Shown one piece after another: positions 7,262 to 16,740 of a stretch of DNA of 17,500 nt. The position numbers were made by a program, and so were the translations under genes. The notes beneath the pieces are model-generated. The model was not told the origin of the DNA. It did no database searches and saw only the letters and a list, made by a program, of their open reading frames with translations. Location: assembly GCA_018398765.1 (NCBI GenBank), contig JAHBMJ010005801.1, positions 117,513 to 135,012 on the forward strand, in the 5' to 3' direction. Source of the stretch: Chromera velia (lineage: Eukaryota; Sar; Chromeraceae). Each line of letters starts with the position of its first letter. Within the stretch, counting starts at the first letter, position 1.

Positions 7262-10200
7262 ATGGTTTTTCGGGTGGGAGAAGGATGGTCAATTCTGTTG
7301 CAGGTCTGTATTCTTACCATTCTCGTGGCATGTCGCATCAATCCGTCGGAGTCTATCGAGATCCCGCCGGCAGACATTGGTAGAGGAAACACAGAGTGGA
7401 CTCGAGACTCTTCGGTCACCTATGCGGGGTTGACTCGTTCTACAAAGACTACGTGGGGGGCGCCTGTCCCGGTAGATACAGAGCAAGGAGCAACACTGCG
7501 TGGACTGGAGGACATCAAGTGCCCGCAAATGCGTTCGACAACGATTTGCAAAGCACGTATCAGTCTGATTTTTCAAATACATCTCCCCACTGGAACAAAT
7601 GTTGGACCTCTTCTGAAACGAACTGCGGTTTTGAGATGATCCTTGAGGTTCCCTGCATGCTCCGCCTAAATACGTACGGAGTGCGCGCATGCAACAACGG
7701 CTACCTGCCGACAAGGGCCCCCAGGGACCTGATCGTCTATGGGTCAGTGGACGGAAATCCGACCGGCTGGACGGAGTTGGGGTCTTTTTATTATCAGAGC
7801 ACCTGGGCCCAAAGCGAAGTGAAGACTTTTTCCACGATAGATGCGACCCTGGGGCCGTTCAACTGGTTCAAGTTCCTGATCAAGAGAACAGCCACAGGGT
7901 CCAATACGTGCTGGCTCACCGATATTCTGCTTGATGGAAGTGAGTCGGTCAGCGGCTGAGTGAGGGAGTGAGTGAGCGAATGAGTGGGTGGGTGAGTGAA
8001 TGGGTGTATGGGTGGGTGGGGGGGTTGGTGAGTCTGAGTGAGTGAGTGAGTGAGTGAGTGAGTGAGTGAGTGAATGAGTGGATGGGTGGGTGAGTGAGTG
8101 GGTGTGTGGGTGGGTGGGTAGGGGGGTTGGTGAGTCTGAGTGAGTGAGTGAGTGAGTGAGTGAGTGAGTGAGTGAGTGAGTGAGTGAATGAGTGAATGAG
8201 TGAATGAGTGAATGAGTGAGTGAGTGGGTGAATGTGTGAGTGAGTGCGTCAATGAATGATTGACTGAGTCAGCAAATCAGACTGAGTAAGTTATCGAATG
8301 AGTGAGCACTTTTTCATTCATATGTGTGCGTGCGCGTGTGCGTGTATATGGGTGCGCGTGTCTGTTTGTTTGCATGTGTCTGCCAGTTTCTCTCACTTTA
8401 TTTCCACCCGCAATTGCTTGGACACCTGCTTCTTTACTGGATGCACTGCAGCCGTCGATCTCTGCTGGCCCAACCCCTGCCCAGAAGGAGGGACAACAAC
8501 TGACAGTCCAGCTCTCACCGAGGACACCAGCGAGACCGGGCGCTTGCAAGGGCCTCAGGTAATTTGAAGAGCATTCATTCATTCATTTATTCATTCATTC
8601 ATTCATTCATTCATTCATTCATTCATTCGTTCAGTCAGTCAGTCAGTCAGTCAGTCAGTCAGTCAGTCAGTCAGTCAGTCAGTCAGTCCTTCAGTCAGTC
8701 AGTCAGTCAGTCATTCAGTCATTCAGTCATTCAGTCCGTCAGTCCGTCAGTTCGTCAGTCCGTCAGTCCGTCAGTCCGTCAGTCCGTCAGTCAGTCAGGC
8801 AGGCAGGCAGGCATGCATTCGTTTATTTGCACTCTATCCGGAGTGCATTCCGATTGCACGGGCATAATCCATGCACATACTTTCTTGCATTCTATCAATA
8901 TGATGTATGCGTGCACGCAGCAACAGCGCCCGTTGGGCAAACTTCTGTCTCGCATTGACGTCTTGGAGAGAGACTTGGAGTTGCCCTCTGGGGGCCTCAG
9001 GGGGTGAGTCGGGTTCTCATCTGATTTGAAGAGTCGGGGGCAGGAGCTGTCTGCCAAGAGGGAGAGACGGCAATTTGTCCGGGAGATGGTCAGACTGTTG
9101 AACGAAGAAGGAGTACCCGACGGGTCTGAGATCTCTGTGGAAGATTTGCCGTTCTCTGAGGACGTGAGTGCAAAGGTGTCCGGAGTAGCGGTGTTTAACA
9201 CAAAGTTGTACGTTGACACCGCGGTAGAAGACGGACTGGAGACTGCGTTGGAGACGGTAGGTGAGGACGGGAAGAGGATAGCAGTGTACTTTGCGTTGTC
9301 CTCTGTGAAGGACTCCTGCACGTTGAGACACAAGGGAGAAGAGATCACGTGCACGGTTGTCGCAGAGGAGAGCTTTTACTGCTTCGTGAAGAGGGGAAAT
9401 GAGGAGAATGGCCCAGGGCTCGACGGACAGACCCTTCAGCTGTCTACCTCTAGTCCCTTCTCTGGATTTCGTTTCGTCTCTGTGCTTGGCAGCGTGACGA
9501 TGTACGTCGAGGAGGTGCCGATTCCTTCCATCGTCTCTCTCCCCCTCTGGTTGGTCAGCGTAGTCGCGTCTGTGTCAGTGCTGTGCATGGTCGGGCCTGT
9601 TGTCTTGGGCGTTTTTTGCTTGAGGTTCATGAAGAAACGTGAAAGGGCCGAGCATGGTTTCTCGGACCTGACAACCACAGCAGATGTCAACAGAACAAAA
9701 GAGCCAGAGATGCATTTGGATGAGAGGTCGGTAAGAAAGGAGAAGAATGAAGGGAGTGCAGGGCAAGAGGCGAAGATAGGGAGAACGAGCGTCAGACTGA
9801 GTTCGAACGTCGAGAAGGGGCAAACTGCAGAGGAAAATCTGATACAGTACAGTCTGAAGGTGGGGGTCGATCGCATGGCCCAATGGGAGGACCAGTCGGA
9901 CGGGAGTTTGCATTCGAGTGAGGACAGCAGGGGGGTTGTGCCGGGAGCGTGTTTGAATGAGAGGGCATTTCGATTGGTTGGGGAGGGAGAGGGCATCATG
10001 TCGGAGTGGGACTCGGGCGATGTCATTTGTGTGGACGAGGAGGGCAGTCAGCCTGAGTGGGAGTCCGACGGAAGAAATCCCGAGAGCGAGGGTGCAGAGA
10101 ATGAAGAGTTGGAGTCAAAAGACGAAAATCAAAGCAGACCCAGTCAGTATCCCATTCAGAGAGTTACCTTGTCAGACGGCCCCCCTCAGTTAGACTCTGC

Positions 10201-10297
10201 TTCTCTGGAGATGAACTGTCTGGATGGAAGGGGAGAGAAGGAAGACGAAGAAGAAGTTCCAGGAGACGACGAGAGCATCCTTACTCATCCGATTTGA
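7262..10297 (+). CDS. Discoidin-like (F5/8 type C) single-pass membrane protein, four exons, frame problem in exon 1
   Basis: Exons: 7262-7939, 8452-8558, 8921-9003 and about 9034-10297. The ATG at 7262 gives a signal peptide (MVFRVGEGW, then a hydrophobic ILLQVCILTILVAC stretch). After a one-base frame change somewhere in 7384-7480, exon 1 reads a discoidin-like domain: AWTGGHQVPANAFDNDLQST, DLIVYGSVDGNPTGWTELGS and NWFKFLIKRTATGSNTCWL. Junctions are GAA|GTGAGT, CTGCAG|CC, CAG|GTAATT and CACGCAG|CAA, all in phase. Exon 2 adds CWPNPCPEGGTTTD. Exon 4 has an ectodomain, a membrane helix (LPLWLVSVVASVSVLCMVGP, coding about 9541-9620), a basic stop-transfer FMKKRER, and a cytoplasmic tail of about 220 residues rich in Glu, Asp and Ser, ending THPI. 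With one base added the length is 710 aa. Discoidin domains usually bind carbohydrate or phospholipid, so a surface adhesion or recognition role is inferred. Whether it is intact or a pseudogene is unresolved. Confidence 0.75.
7940..8451 (+). repeat. Intron 1 of the discoidin gene with a GAGT array
   Basis: The donor is GAA|GTGAGTCGG at 7940 and the acceptor GCACTGCAG ends at 8451. From about 7957 to 8270 the intron is (GAGT)n with GGGT and GAAT variants. A block GGGGTTGGTGAGTCTGAG recurs at 8021 and 8123, giving a 102-bp higher-order repeat. Minus-strand frames of Thr/His/Ser across it are artefacts. Confidence 0.85.
8559..8920 (+). repeat. Intron 2 of the discoidin gene with ATTC, CAGT and GGCA arrays
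   Basis: The donor is CAG|GTAATT at 8559 and the acceptor CACGCAG ends at 8920. It holds (ATTC)n at 8573-8628, (CAGT)n at 8631-8720, an 8-bp CAGTCCGT register at 8734-8790 and a short GGCA run at 8796-8812. The 3' third is ordinary sequence with TTTCTTGCATTCTATC before the acceptor. Confidence 0.85.
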
Positions 10298-10598
10298 TTT
10301 TTTTTTTTTTCGATGAATTGCTTGGTCTCTCTCGATCTTTTTTGAATCTCAATTCCAAGTAGTCATTGACAAGCTGGGTTCTCACTTTCAGGCCCTTTAG
10401 CAGACAGCATCACTAGCAGCATCAATGAGCACCTTCATTCAAAATAGTGTAAAGAACGGATGTTCTGGTTTAAGTTCAACTTTAGCACTAGCTTTAGCAT
10501 CGAGAAATACAATTTAATAAATGAGAGCCGATAGCGATGGCGTATGATGATGATGATGATGAAATGAGAGCGATACAGACACAAATCGAGAGGAATAC
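10298..10598 (+). other. 3' flank of the discoidin gene
   Basis: A run of 12 Ts starts two bases after the TGA stop. An AATAAA motif lies at 10516-10521, about 220 bp after the stop, and is the best polyadenylation candidate. A short GAT run is at 10546-10561. No gene is seen. Confidence 0.4.
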
Positions 10599-10658
10599 AA
10601 ATGAGAACGACATACTACCGAAGCTAGTCAGTAGTATATGTGCACTGGATTCTCATTT
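10599..10658. other. Imperfect 60-nt stem-loop
   Basis: Outer arms AAATGAGAA (10599-10607) and TTCTCATTT (10650-10658) are exact complements. Inner arms ATACTAC (10612-10618) and GTAGTAT (10631-10637) are also exact, with a loop of about 12 nt. It could be a transcript hairpin or a degenerate inverted-repeat element. Confidence 0.5.
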
Positions 10659-10659
10659 C

Positions 10660-11400
10660 ATCACCTAGTCAATCACTTAATTCGTAAAAAAAAATTAATT
10701 CTCTTATATTTTCTAGTATATTCTCTTCTCAAGTCCTTGTCACTCCTTGATGAGCTTCTCTGCTTATGAGCAACCTGGTCTAAAAAGAATCTGAAAGATG
10801 CATACTCAGACTTAGTAAAACCGTACTACTAAAACCATAGTAAAACGCTTGTCGGCAATATAAAAATATGCTGAACTAGGCTAACACTGAGTCAAACGTT
10901 CTGTTAGACTGAGCCTCCCACAGGCTCCCAGAGGATATTAATGATTTCTATAACTGAGTATAATAACTCTGATATTAACCCATGATGATTTACAAGGAAG
11001 TGATCTTCAAAAATTCATGTTTTTTCAAAATTCTACAGCTCGAAGTAAAAGTATTTTAGATCCTAATATCACCTTATAAAATTTTATAAAACTTTCGCTA
11101 AAACATGCTAACATCTTATAATAAAATCCTAGCCTAAAAACTCATGAAATCCTAGCTACTTGCACGCGCAGGATATGTATGTATGCAATCAGAAAAACAC
11201 TATAGAATTTAAGATTTCATTTATACTTTTAATATGTTTTGATCTGGTCTGATTGGCAATCAATCAGTAAAAAGTTTCCTTTTCAATCAATCGGATTCAG
11301 TCTTGATTCATATTATCATATCTATATGAATGCACATCATCAAAGCTTCATTGAAGCTTGAATGCACCTGCAATCAACCTACTAGCGATCAAGTTATTGA
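10660..11400. other. AT-rich convergent spacer, no gene recognised
   Basis: The composition is AT-rich with short scattered repeats (CCTAGCC/CCTAGCT, CAATCAATC). No open frame of note occurs on either strand. At 11328-11367 direct repeats of GAATGCAC flank a hairpin AAGCTTCA-T-TGAAGCTT. Confidence 0.5.
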
Positions 11401-12520
11401 ATTACTGGATGCATGAAGTGTGCATGTTGAATTGCATGGTGATGGCAAGATGGCCAGAACTTGAAGACATTACTCTGACAGTGGATCGGCAGCGGCTGCA
11501 GTCCTGCACCTATTGGCATGCATGATCGATGGATGGGTGTGCATGAGCGACTGGGAGTCCGAACTCCTGTTTGTCGGCCTGAAAGAAAGTCAACCTCTTC
11601 GAACCGCCAGCCATCACCGCAGACTGCATGCAAGTTCGTCAATAAACATGCTCCTGGCAGTCTGGCATCAATGGCTCTTTCCTCCCACCCCTTGGCCTTT
11701 GTTTTTTTTTTCTTTCGATCGTGTGCGCACACGAAAACAAGAGACAGGTTTCAAGAAAGTGTCGTCTTCAATCGCTCGATCTTTGCATGCATGCATTCGT
11801 GCAAGAAGGAAGGAAGGAAGGAAGGAAGGATGATTGCAGGACGATCCTCGACTGTATGCAAGCACGCAGTTTGATCAATCGGTTGGCCAATTCAAAGTTC
11901 AATTTGACCAGTCAGAGGCTTAGTAATAGAAAAGACAGACAATTACCGGTTGCTGCATCCAATCTAGCACGTCCCCCACCCCTTTCCAAGTTCTTTCTAT
12001 CAATGCAGCTTTATGCCACCCCCACCACCCACACCCCAATTTTCCTTCTCTCTCTTTTCCTCTCCCTTCTCTCTCCTTCTGTCTGTGCGTTTTGACCCCT
12101 TGGAATGTCAGTGAGTCACCCCGGCTGTCTCTCTTGCCCTCTTCCTTCCAACCTCTCCTGACCCTACTTCCTTTGAGGGTCTTTCCTGTCGTACGGCGGA
12201 GAGACAGAATTAAAGCGGAAGAGGAACAAAAAGAGCAAAGGAATAGTCTAGAGCAGACAATCCGATCGACCAATCTTGAGGAAAAGGGAGAGAGGGAAAA
12301 ATAAGTCATCAGTCAAATATTCCAATCCGCCCTCCGGGGTCCTTCCTTTGTTCCATTAAATTCTCTTCCCAACCCACGCCCCGCAGTCAATCGTTGGGTC
12401 AGACTTCAAGTCCTCCTTCAAGATGCCGTTCTTTTTTTCCGCCTTTTTTATCGTTTTACACAGCTGTCCACTCTTTCTTCCTCTTCTGTTGCACCGAGAG
12501 ACATGCGTTCCCTCCAGCAC
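11401..12520. other. Mixed spacer with simple repeats, no supported gene
   Basis: It contains a GAAG run at about 11805-11830, a T-run at 11702-11712, a C/T-rich stretch at 12040-12090 and an A/G-rich stretch at 12200-12300. Open frames reach about 130 aa but have no recognised domain and no convincing splice context. The A/G-rich part translates on the plus strand to a charged, coiled-coil-like segment that is most likely compositional. Confidence 0.4.
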
Positions 12521-12523
12521 GTG

Positions 12524-13161
12524 TCACTGCGGTGTGTGAAAATCGATTCTCTTCTCCTCGCTCATGTGCCGAATCTCGCCCGCAAGACGAGAGCTAGGGG
12601 AGAAAGAGGCAACCAGATGGGATGAGATGAAATCACAAGAGTTGCAGTGGATGGCAGGAGTGAAGAGAGAAGGGCAAGACAAGCATGCGAGGGCCAATAA
12701 ACAGAGAAAAAGCATTCACTCACGGTGTACGCAGAACCCAGGACGGAGTAGAGACATTTGTCATTGATTGCACCGCCATGAAAGGAGGAAAGAGAAAGAG
12801 GAGAAAAGGCATGGTCGAAGATCGAATTTAAGGGACCACAGTAAAACCAAAGCAAGGTCCTAAACGATGTGGCATCAGAAGGGACAGATTGCCCTCCAAT
12901 TTGCTCCAATTCATTTCACAAGAAACAAACAAGACGAACAGAAAGAGGTGATGGTAGGAAAAAGAAAAACACCTGTGGCTATGGAAGTGCCATGCAAATT
13001 GGCCCTTGCAGTCGAATAAATAGTTGAATCAGTAAGCTGCTGTCGACACTTCTCTTCCATTTTGCCCTGCGAAAAACCTCAGGATTAGTTCCCTTCATTG
13101 GGAATCGAAATTACTCCGCCCCCTTCCCGCCCTCATCCGTTACAAACCTGTATCCCTCCAT
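12524..13161 (-). other. Possible small minus-strand spliced gene, unresolved
   Basis: Several splice-like signals line up on the minus strand. An 81-nt candidate intron (13147-13067) begins GTTTGT and ends ACTAATCCTGAGGTTTTTCGCAG with a branch-point-like ACTAAT. A candidate exon 13066-12973 ends ACAG|GTGTTT. A candidate exon ends ACACC|GTGAGT at about 12728, and CTCCCCTAG near 12600 opens a frame reading RLAGEIRHMSEEKRIDFHTP before a TGA at 12524-12526. No arrangement gives one long protein matching a known family: ATG at 13161 gives about 33 aa, and ATG at 12779 joined to the last piece in phase gives 41 aa. It could be a noncoding spliced RNA, a microprotein or chance. Confidence 0.15.
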
Positions 13162-13907
13162 CTGTCGATTTAATGGATAAGACAATGAGGAGAGTCAGTC
13201 AATCAAATTCGTCTCTCTGAATTGAATTCTGATCTCTCTCTTTCCTTCCTCTCTTCGCTTGTATTCTTTCTTCGCTGTGCGGCGTCCTTTTGACCGAGCA
13301 CTCCAGAAGAAAGAACAGATTCGGCACTCCCTTGTTTGTTCGTTTTTCTGAGTCTCTGAAGGCTGTAGTGTTCTCACGTCCACTCCCCCCCACCCAGGAA
13401 TTAAACACAGACAGTATTCATCGATCTTTTCCTTCTCCTCGACTTTCGGGTTTTCGATGCGTTCCTTTCTTCTCCATACCAGCCGCCAAAAAGGTCGGAG
13501 AGAGAATCAAGACAGAGGTGCCTCCCACCTCTTTGCCGTGTTTTTTTCGTTCCCCTCCTTCCCTCATTGTCTTTCCAAGAATCCAACGAAAACATCCACC
13601 GACCACCTTTCCTTTCTTCACACCCACTACTCAAAGCTCCCTCCCCCCATTGTTGTTCTACATCTCGCACTTACTTACTGTCTGCCCACTGTCAAGGAGC
13701 ACAAGTCTGGACACCTCATGAACGGAGGGATAAGAAGAGGTTAAATGTCCCGAAAAAGACAAGATTCGTTCACACAAACAGAGAAGTACAGAAGGAGGAA
13801 AGCAGACAGATATGAAGAACGACTGGCACTTCATCATTTACTCTCTCTATTCACTCACTCACTTACTGGCCCCGCTGGACCAGCCACGCAATTCATTTCC
13901 TTCTTCC
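13162..13907. other. Pyrimidine-rich spacer 3' of PP2C, no gene recognised
   Basis: The plus strand is C/T-rich with several CTCCTTCC-like stretches. Frames up to about 140 aa on both strands are Ser/Pro/Phe-rich or Arg/Gly/Lys-rich and show no domain. Part of it is probably the 3'UTR of the PP2C gene. Confidence 0.4.
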
Positions 13908-13913
13908 TTTATT
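13908..13913 (-). terminator. AATAAA motif next to the PP2C stop codon
   Basis: On the minus strand AATAAA begins 3 nt after the TAA stop (13919-13917). It is a candidate polyadenylation signal, although a position this close to the stop would make an unusually short 3'UTR. Confidence 0.3.
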
Positions 13914-13916
13914 TAA

Positions 13917-15979
13917 TTAATTCGAGCGCGATTCCTCCTTCTTCTTTGCATCCCCTCCCTCTGCAGGGGGAACGTCGAGGAATACCACGATGACTGTGGT
14001 GTCGTCAACCACCTCCTCCTCCTGCTTCCATCGAAGAACAGCCTGCTGTACCAACTCATCACATGCCGACTCTGCGTTGTTCTTCTGCCAGTGCCGTCGG
14101 ACAATCTTGACCACATCCTCGTTGGAGAGAAACTCCCACACACCGTCGGATGCGAGGACGATGAATTTGTCATCAGAAGTCATCTCGGCTGACTTAAATT
14201 CGGGTTCACATGTCACCCCCACAGTCTTTGCAATGCCATCACCGAAGCTGCGAGACATCGCGAGGCCTGGAGCCTCGGTGTGACGAAGCCAGACACGAGC
14301 CGGCCCGATAGCCTCGCCTTGATCCCCCTTGAAGCTCTCCACCTTCCCCCCGCTCGCGACGATTCTCTTCATCTCGTCTGCTCTGTCGGGTTTGTGATCG
14401 TCAGAGAGCGGGATCGCGTACCTGCGAGTAAGTGGTCAATTATTTATTCCCATGACGTGATGAGAATCGTAGCGGGACGGGTGGCGCATGTACTCCGGGA
14501 CTCTCCTAGAGAAAGTCAAGCTAGTGAGAAACGACGCTGGTCAACCGATCGGAACGCCAAACACAAGGAAGGAAATACATGGCTGTACAAAGAGTTTGTG
14601 TTGCACCTCAGGAAAGCAAGGTGCACACGACCTGTTCAATCAAAAAAGAAGGATGCAGGGTGACGGCGCAAACAGTGAGGGAGAGAAGAAGACGACAGCA
14701 AGAAGAGGGCATGCAGACAGGGCAGCATAAAGAAGCTTCATGATGACAAAGAGAGGAGAAAAATGGCAGAGGAGGCTCCAGGGCGTCAAGCCGAGGGTAC
14801 ACGGACCCCCCTCTCAACAGAAAGAGAGGGAGAGAGAGCCAGAAACAACGACAGGGATCAGTCCCCATATGAAAAAAGCGTTGCGCTGGGAGATAGCAAG
14901 CGGGTAGGCAGGAGTTTAAGCAAGAGGAAAGTTAGGCGGGTAGGCAGGCAGGCAGGCATGTACAAGGCAAGAGAACAAGACTGACAAGCAGGCATCCAAC
15001 GAAAAAACATCTGGACAGACAGCCGAGAGGGAGCCAAGGAGCCAACCCAGGGGTGGCAGTAGACGCGAGACAGGTCAAGCAGAAAGAGTGACAAAGGTCA
15101 AGAGAGACGCACAGGCAGGCAGTGCCGGGTGACTTCACGAAAGAAAGGCAGGGGAAGCAAGCAGGCAAAGAGACAACCAGGGAAAAGTCCACAGGGGCAC
15201 GAAAACCAAGAAAGCAACAGAGAGAGTCTAAGCAGAGTGTAAAATCCAACCCATTTTGGGGTTCAGAAGGCAGCAAAGGCACTGACCATTTTCCTGCTCT
15301 GCAGCGTGCCATGACTGCGCGGGAGTCTCCAATGTTTGCGCAGATGAGTGCTCTGTTCTTGATCATCACGGACACGCAAGTGGTTCCCGAGAAGGCCACA
15401 TCCACCCCACAGCTCTCCAGCTCCTTCTCTGTCTTCATGAATGCCTTGCGAATGCAGGTTTGGGGGTCTGTTGCCAGATTCTTCTCTGCTGCCAGACAAG
15501 CTGGAAGGGTCTTCTTCACGAAACCAGAAACCTCGCCTCCGTAATATCCTGCAAGACCAATGAAAGAGGAACAGAGGGACGTCAGGGCCATGTTTTAGAT
15601 ACGTGTCAGTTGGCTTTAGGGCATCAACCCGTTTTGGTTGTACCCAGAGAAACGTTGTTTCACTTTACTCACCGTGTCCATCACAAACAGAGAAGTAGTT
15701 ACAGTTCTCGATGTTGGCGAATCTGAGGAGAGAGAACTTTGAGTCCTGATTTTGCTTCAGAGGGTTGTGAGGGACCTGCCCGACTTGTGACAGAGATGCA
15801 TAGGTCTGCACGACACCGCATTGCTTTGATGACACGGAGCCGCGTCTGGCTTCGGATGAGTCGACCTTCCCTGCCTGCTGAGGGTCAACTGTTCCGTCAG
15901 CAGCAAACCCGGAACCGATTTTGGCATCTGTCCTGTTGACAACGGACAAACGTCGACGAGCTGGAGATGAGTCGGCCAT
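13917..15979 (-). CDS. PP2C-type (PPM) serine/threonine protein phosphatase, three exons
   Basis: Exons 15979-15673, 15548-15287 and 14421-13917 join in phase (CACG|GTGAGT, TTGCAG|GATATT; AAATG|GTCAGT, TCGCAG|GTACGC) to 357 aa, a normal length for a single-domain PP2C. It dephosphorylates Ser/Thr residues with two Mn/Mg ions. Motifs in order: QNQDSKF (76-82), SVCDGHGYYGGEV (97-109), FSGTTCVSVMI (155-165), ANIGDSRAVMAR (173-184), PLSDDHKPDRADE (194-206), LAMSRSFGDGIAKTVGV (243-259), FIVLASDGVWEFLSNEDVV (276-294) and DDTTVIVV (329-336). The metal ligands expected at D79, D100/G101, D282 and D330 are present, so it should be active. Residues 1-70 are Ser/Arg/Ala-rich, unstructured-looking and species-specific. 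No signal peptide or membrane segment is visible, so it is probably cytosolic or nuclear. The substrate cannot be told. Confidence 0.95.
14422..15286 (-). other. Intron 2 of the PP2C gene
   Basis: The 865-nt intron has a GTCAGT donor and a TACTCGCAG acceptor. It is A/G-rich on the plus strand with a GGCAGGCA run at about 14940-14957 and scattered GCAGGCA copies to 15170. No nested gene or snoRNA was recognised. Confidence 0.75.
15549..15672 (-). other. Intron 1 of the PP2C gene
   Basis: The 124-nt intron, GTGAGT to TTGCAG, splits the conserved DGHG motif after its first three residues plus one base. It has no internal repeats. Confidence 0.85.
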
Positions 15980-16740
15980 TGTGCTCAGTCAGACAAGCTA
16001 GCAAGTGTCCGGTCTTGGGTGCTTGCTGGCTGCTGAGCTGGGGAAGGTAATCGACTCGCGAAGGTAAGCTGATGAAACTCGTCGGTCGAACTGACTCCAG
16101 ATTCGAAGAAATGGAGGCGTTTCGCTTCACACACGGTTGGTTTGAGCTGGAGAGCAGGAGGAAGTGTCTTCTCTTCTCTCTTCAGCAAACGTTTTGCGAC
16201 TCCGGATGTTTGGGAAGGCGTGACCTGTGTGCTTCGACTTGAAGAAGTCGGTTGTCAGCTGGGAGGAAAGCATGCATGCGTGCCCTCTGTATAGATTCGG
16301 ATTTTAAATTATTTTTGCAAAAAATAAAAACAAAAAAAAAACAATACAGAGCTCTGCGCACGTGGCGGCGCACCGTCGTACTGACCACCCCGGCCGGCGC
16401 CGGCCCGTCAAAATGTGCGGCGGCGCCGCTACTGCGCCTGGCACTTATCCGGCGATGTGTAGACGGGTATATATGATTCGGAGACGGAGAGACGTCAGCA
16501 GCGAAGTCTTTCATCGAAGCTTCAATGCACTGAATGATCGAGTGCTAGGGGAAAGCTCCAACGGTCCGGTCCGGTGGAAAGGTGTGGGCCACTCGCGCGA
16601 TATCTGCCAGTCTTCTGTGTGCGTACTGTCCTCGATTCCCGGGTTTCGTGCACGCACGCACAGTGACTCGACAAGCTGCGGATCCAAAGAAGCTGACGGG
16701 TTCCAGTTGAACTCGCGATCCAAAAGATTCACACTTCAGG
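15980..16740. promoter_or_regulatory. Divergent intergenic region between PP2C and the APMAP-like gene
   Basis: The two start codons are 761 bp apart, head to head. Features seen are a 14-bp perfect palindrome GGCCGGCGCCGGCC (16392-16405), a 10-bp palindrome GCGGCGCCGC (16420-16429), an A-rich tract (16318-16344) and TATATAT at 16468-16474, 267 bp before the plus-strand ATG. These are candidate shared promoter elements. Parts of the interval will be 5'UTR of either gene. No other gene is supported. Confidence 0.4.

Noticed and set aside
7794-8252. Minus-strand Thr/His/Ser/Pro repeat protein
   Set aside because: It is the antisense translation of the GAGT array in intron 1 plus antisense discoidin exon.
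9436-10026. Minus-strand frame of about 196 aa
   Set aside because: It is antisense to the membrane-protein exon, whose own frame has a clear membrane helix and stop-transfer signal.
12092-12304. Plus-strand frame ending in a coiled-coil-like Arg/Glu/Lys segment
   Set aside because: The charge pattern comes from an A/G-rich stretch; the upstream half is pyrimidine-rich and no exon boundary or homology supports it.
16182-16514. Minus-strand frame in the divergent promoter
   Set aside because: It includes the poly-A tract and GC palindromes and has no domain; the spacing fits promoter/5'UTR better.
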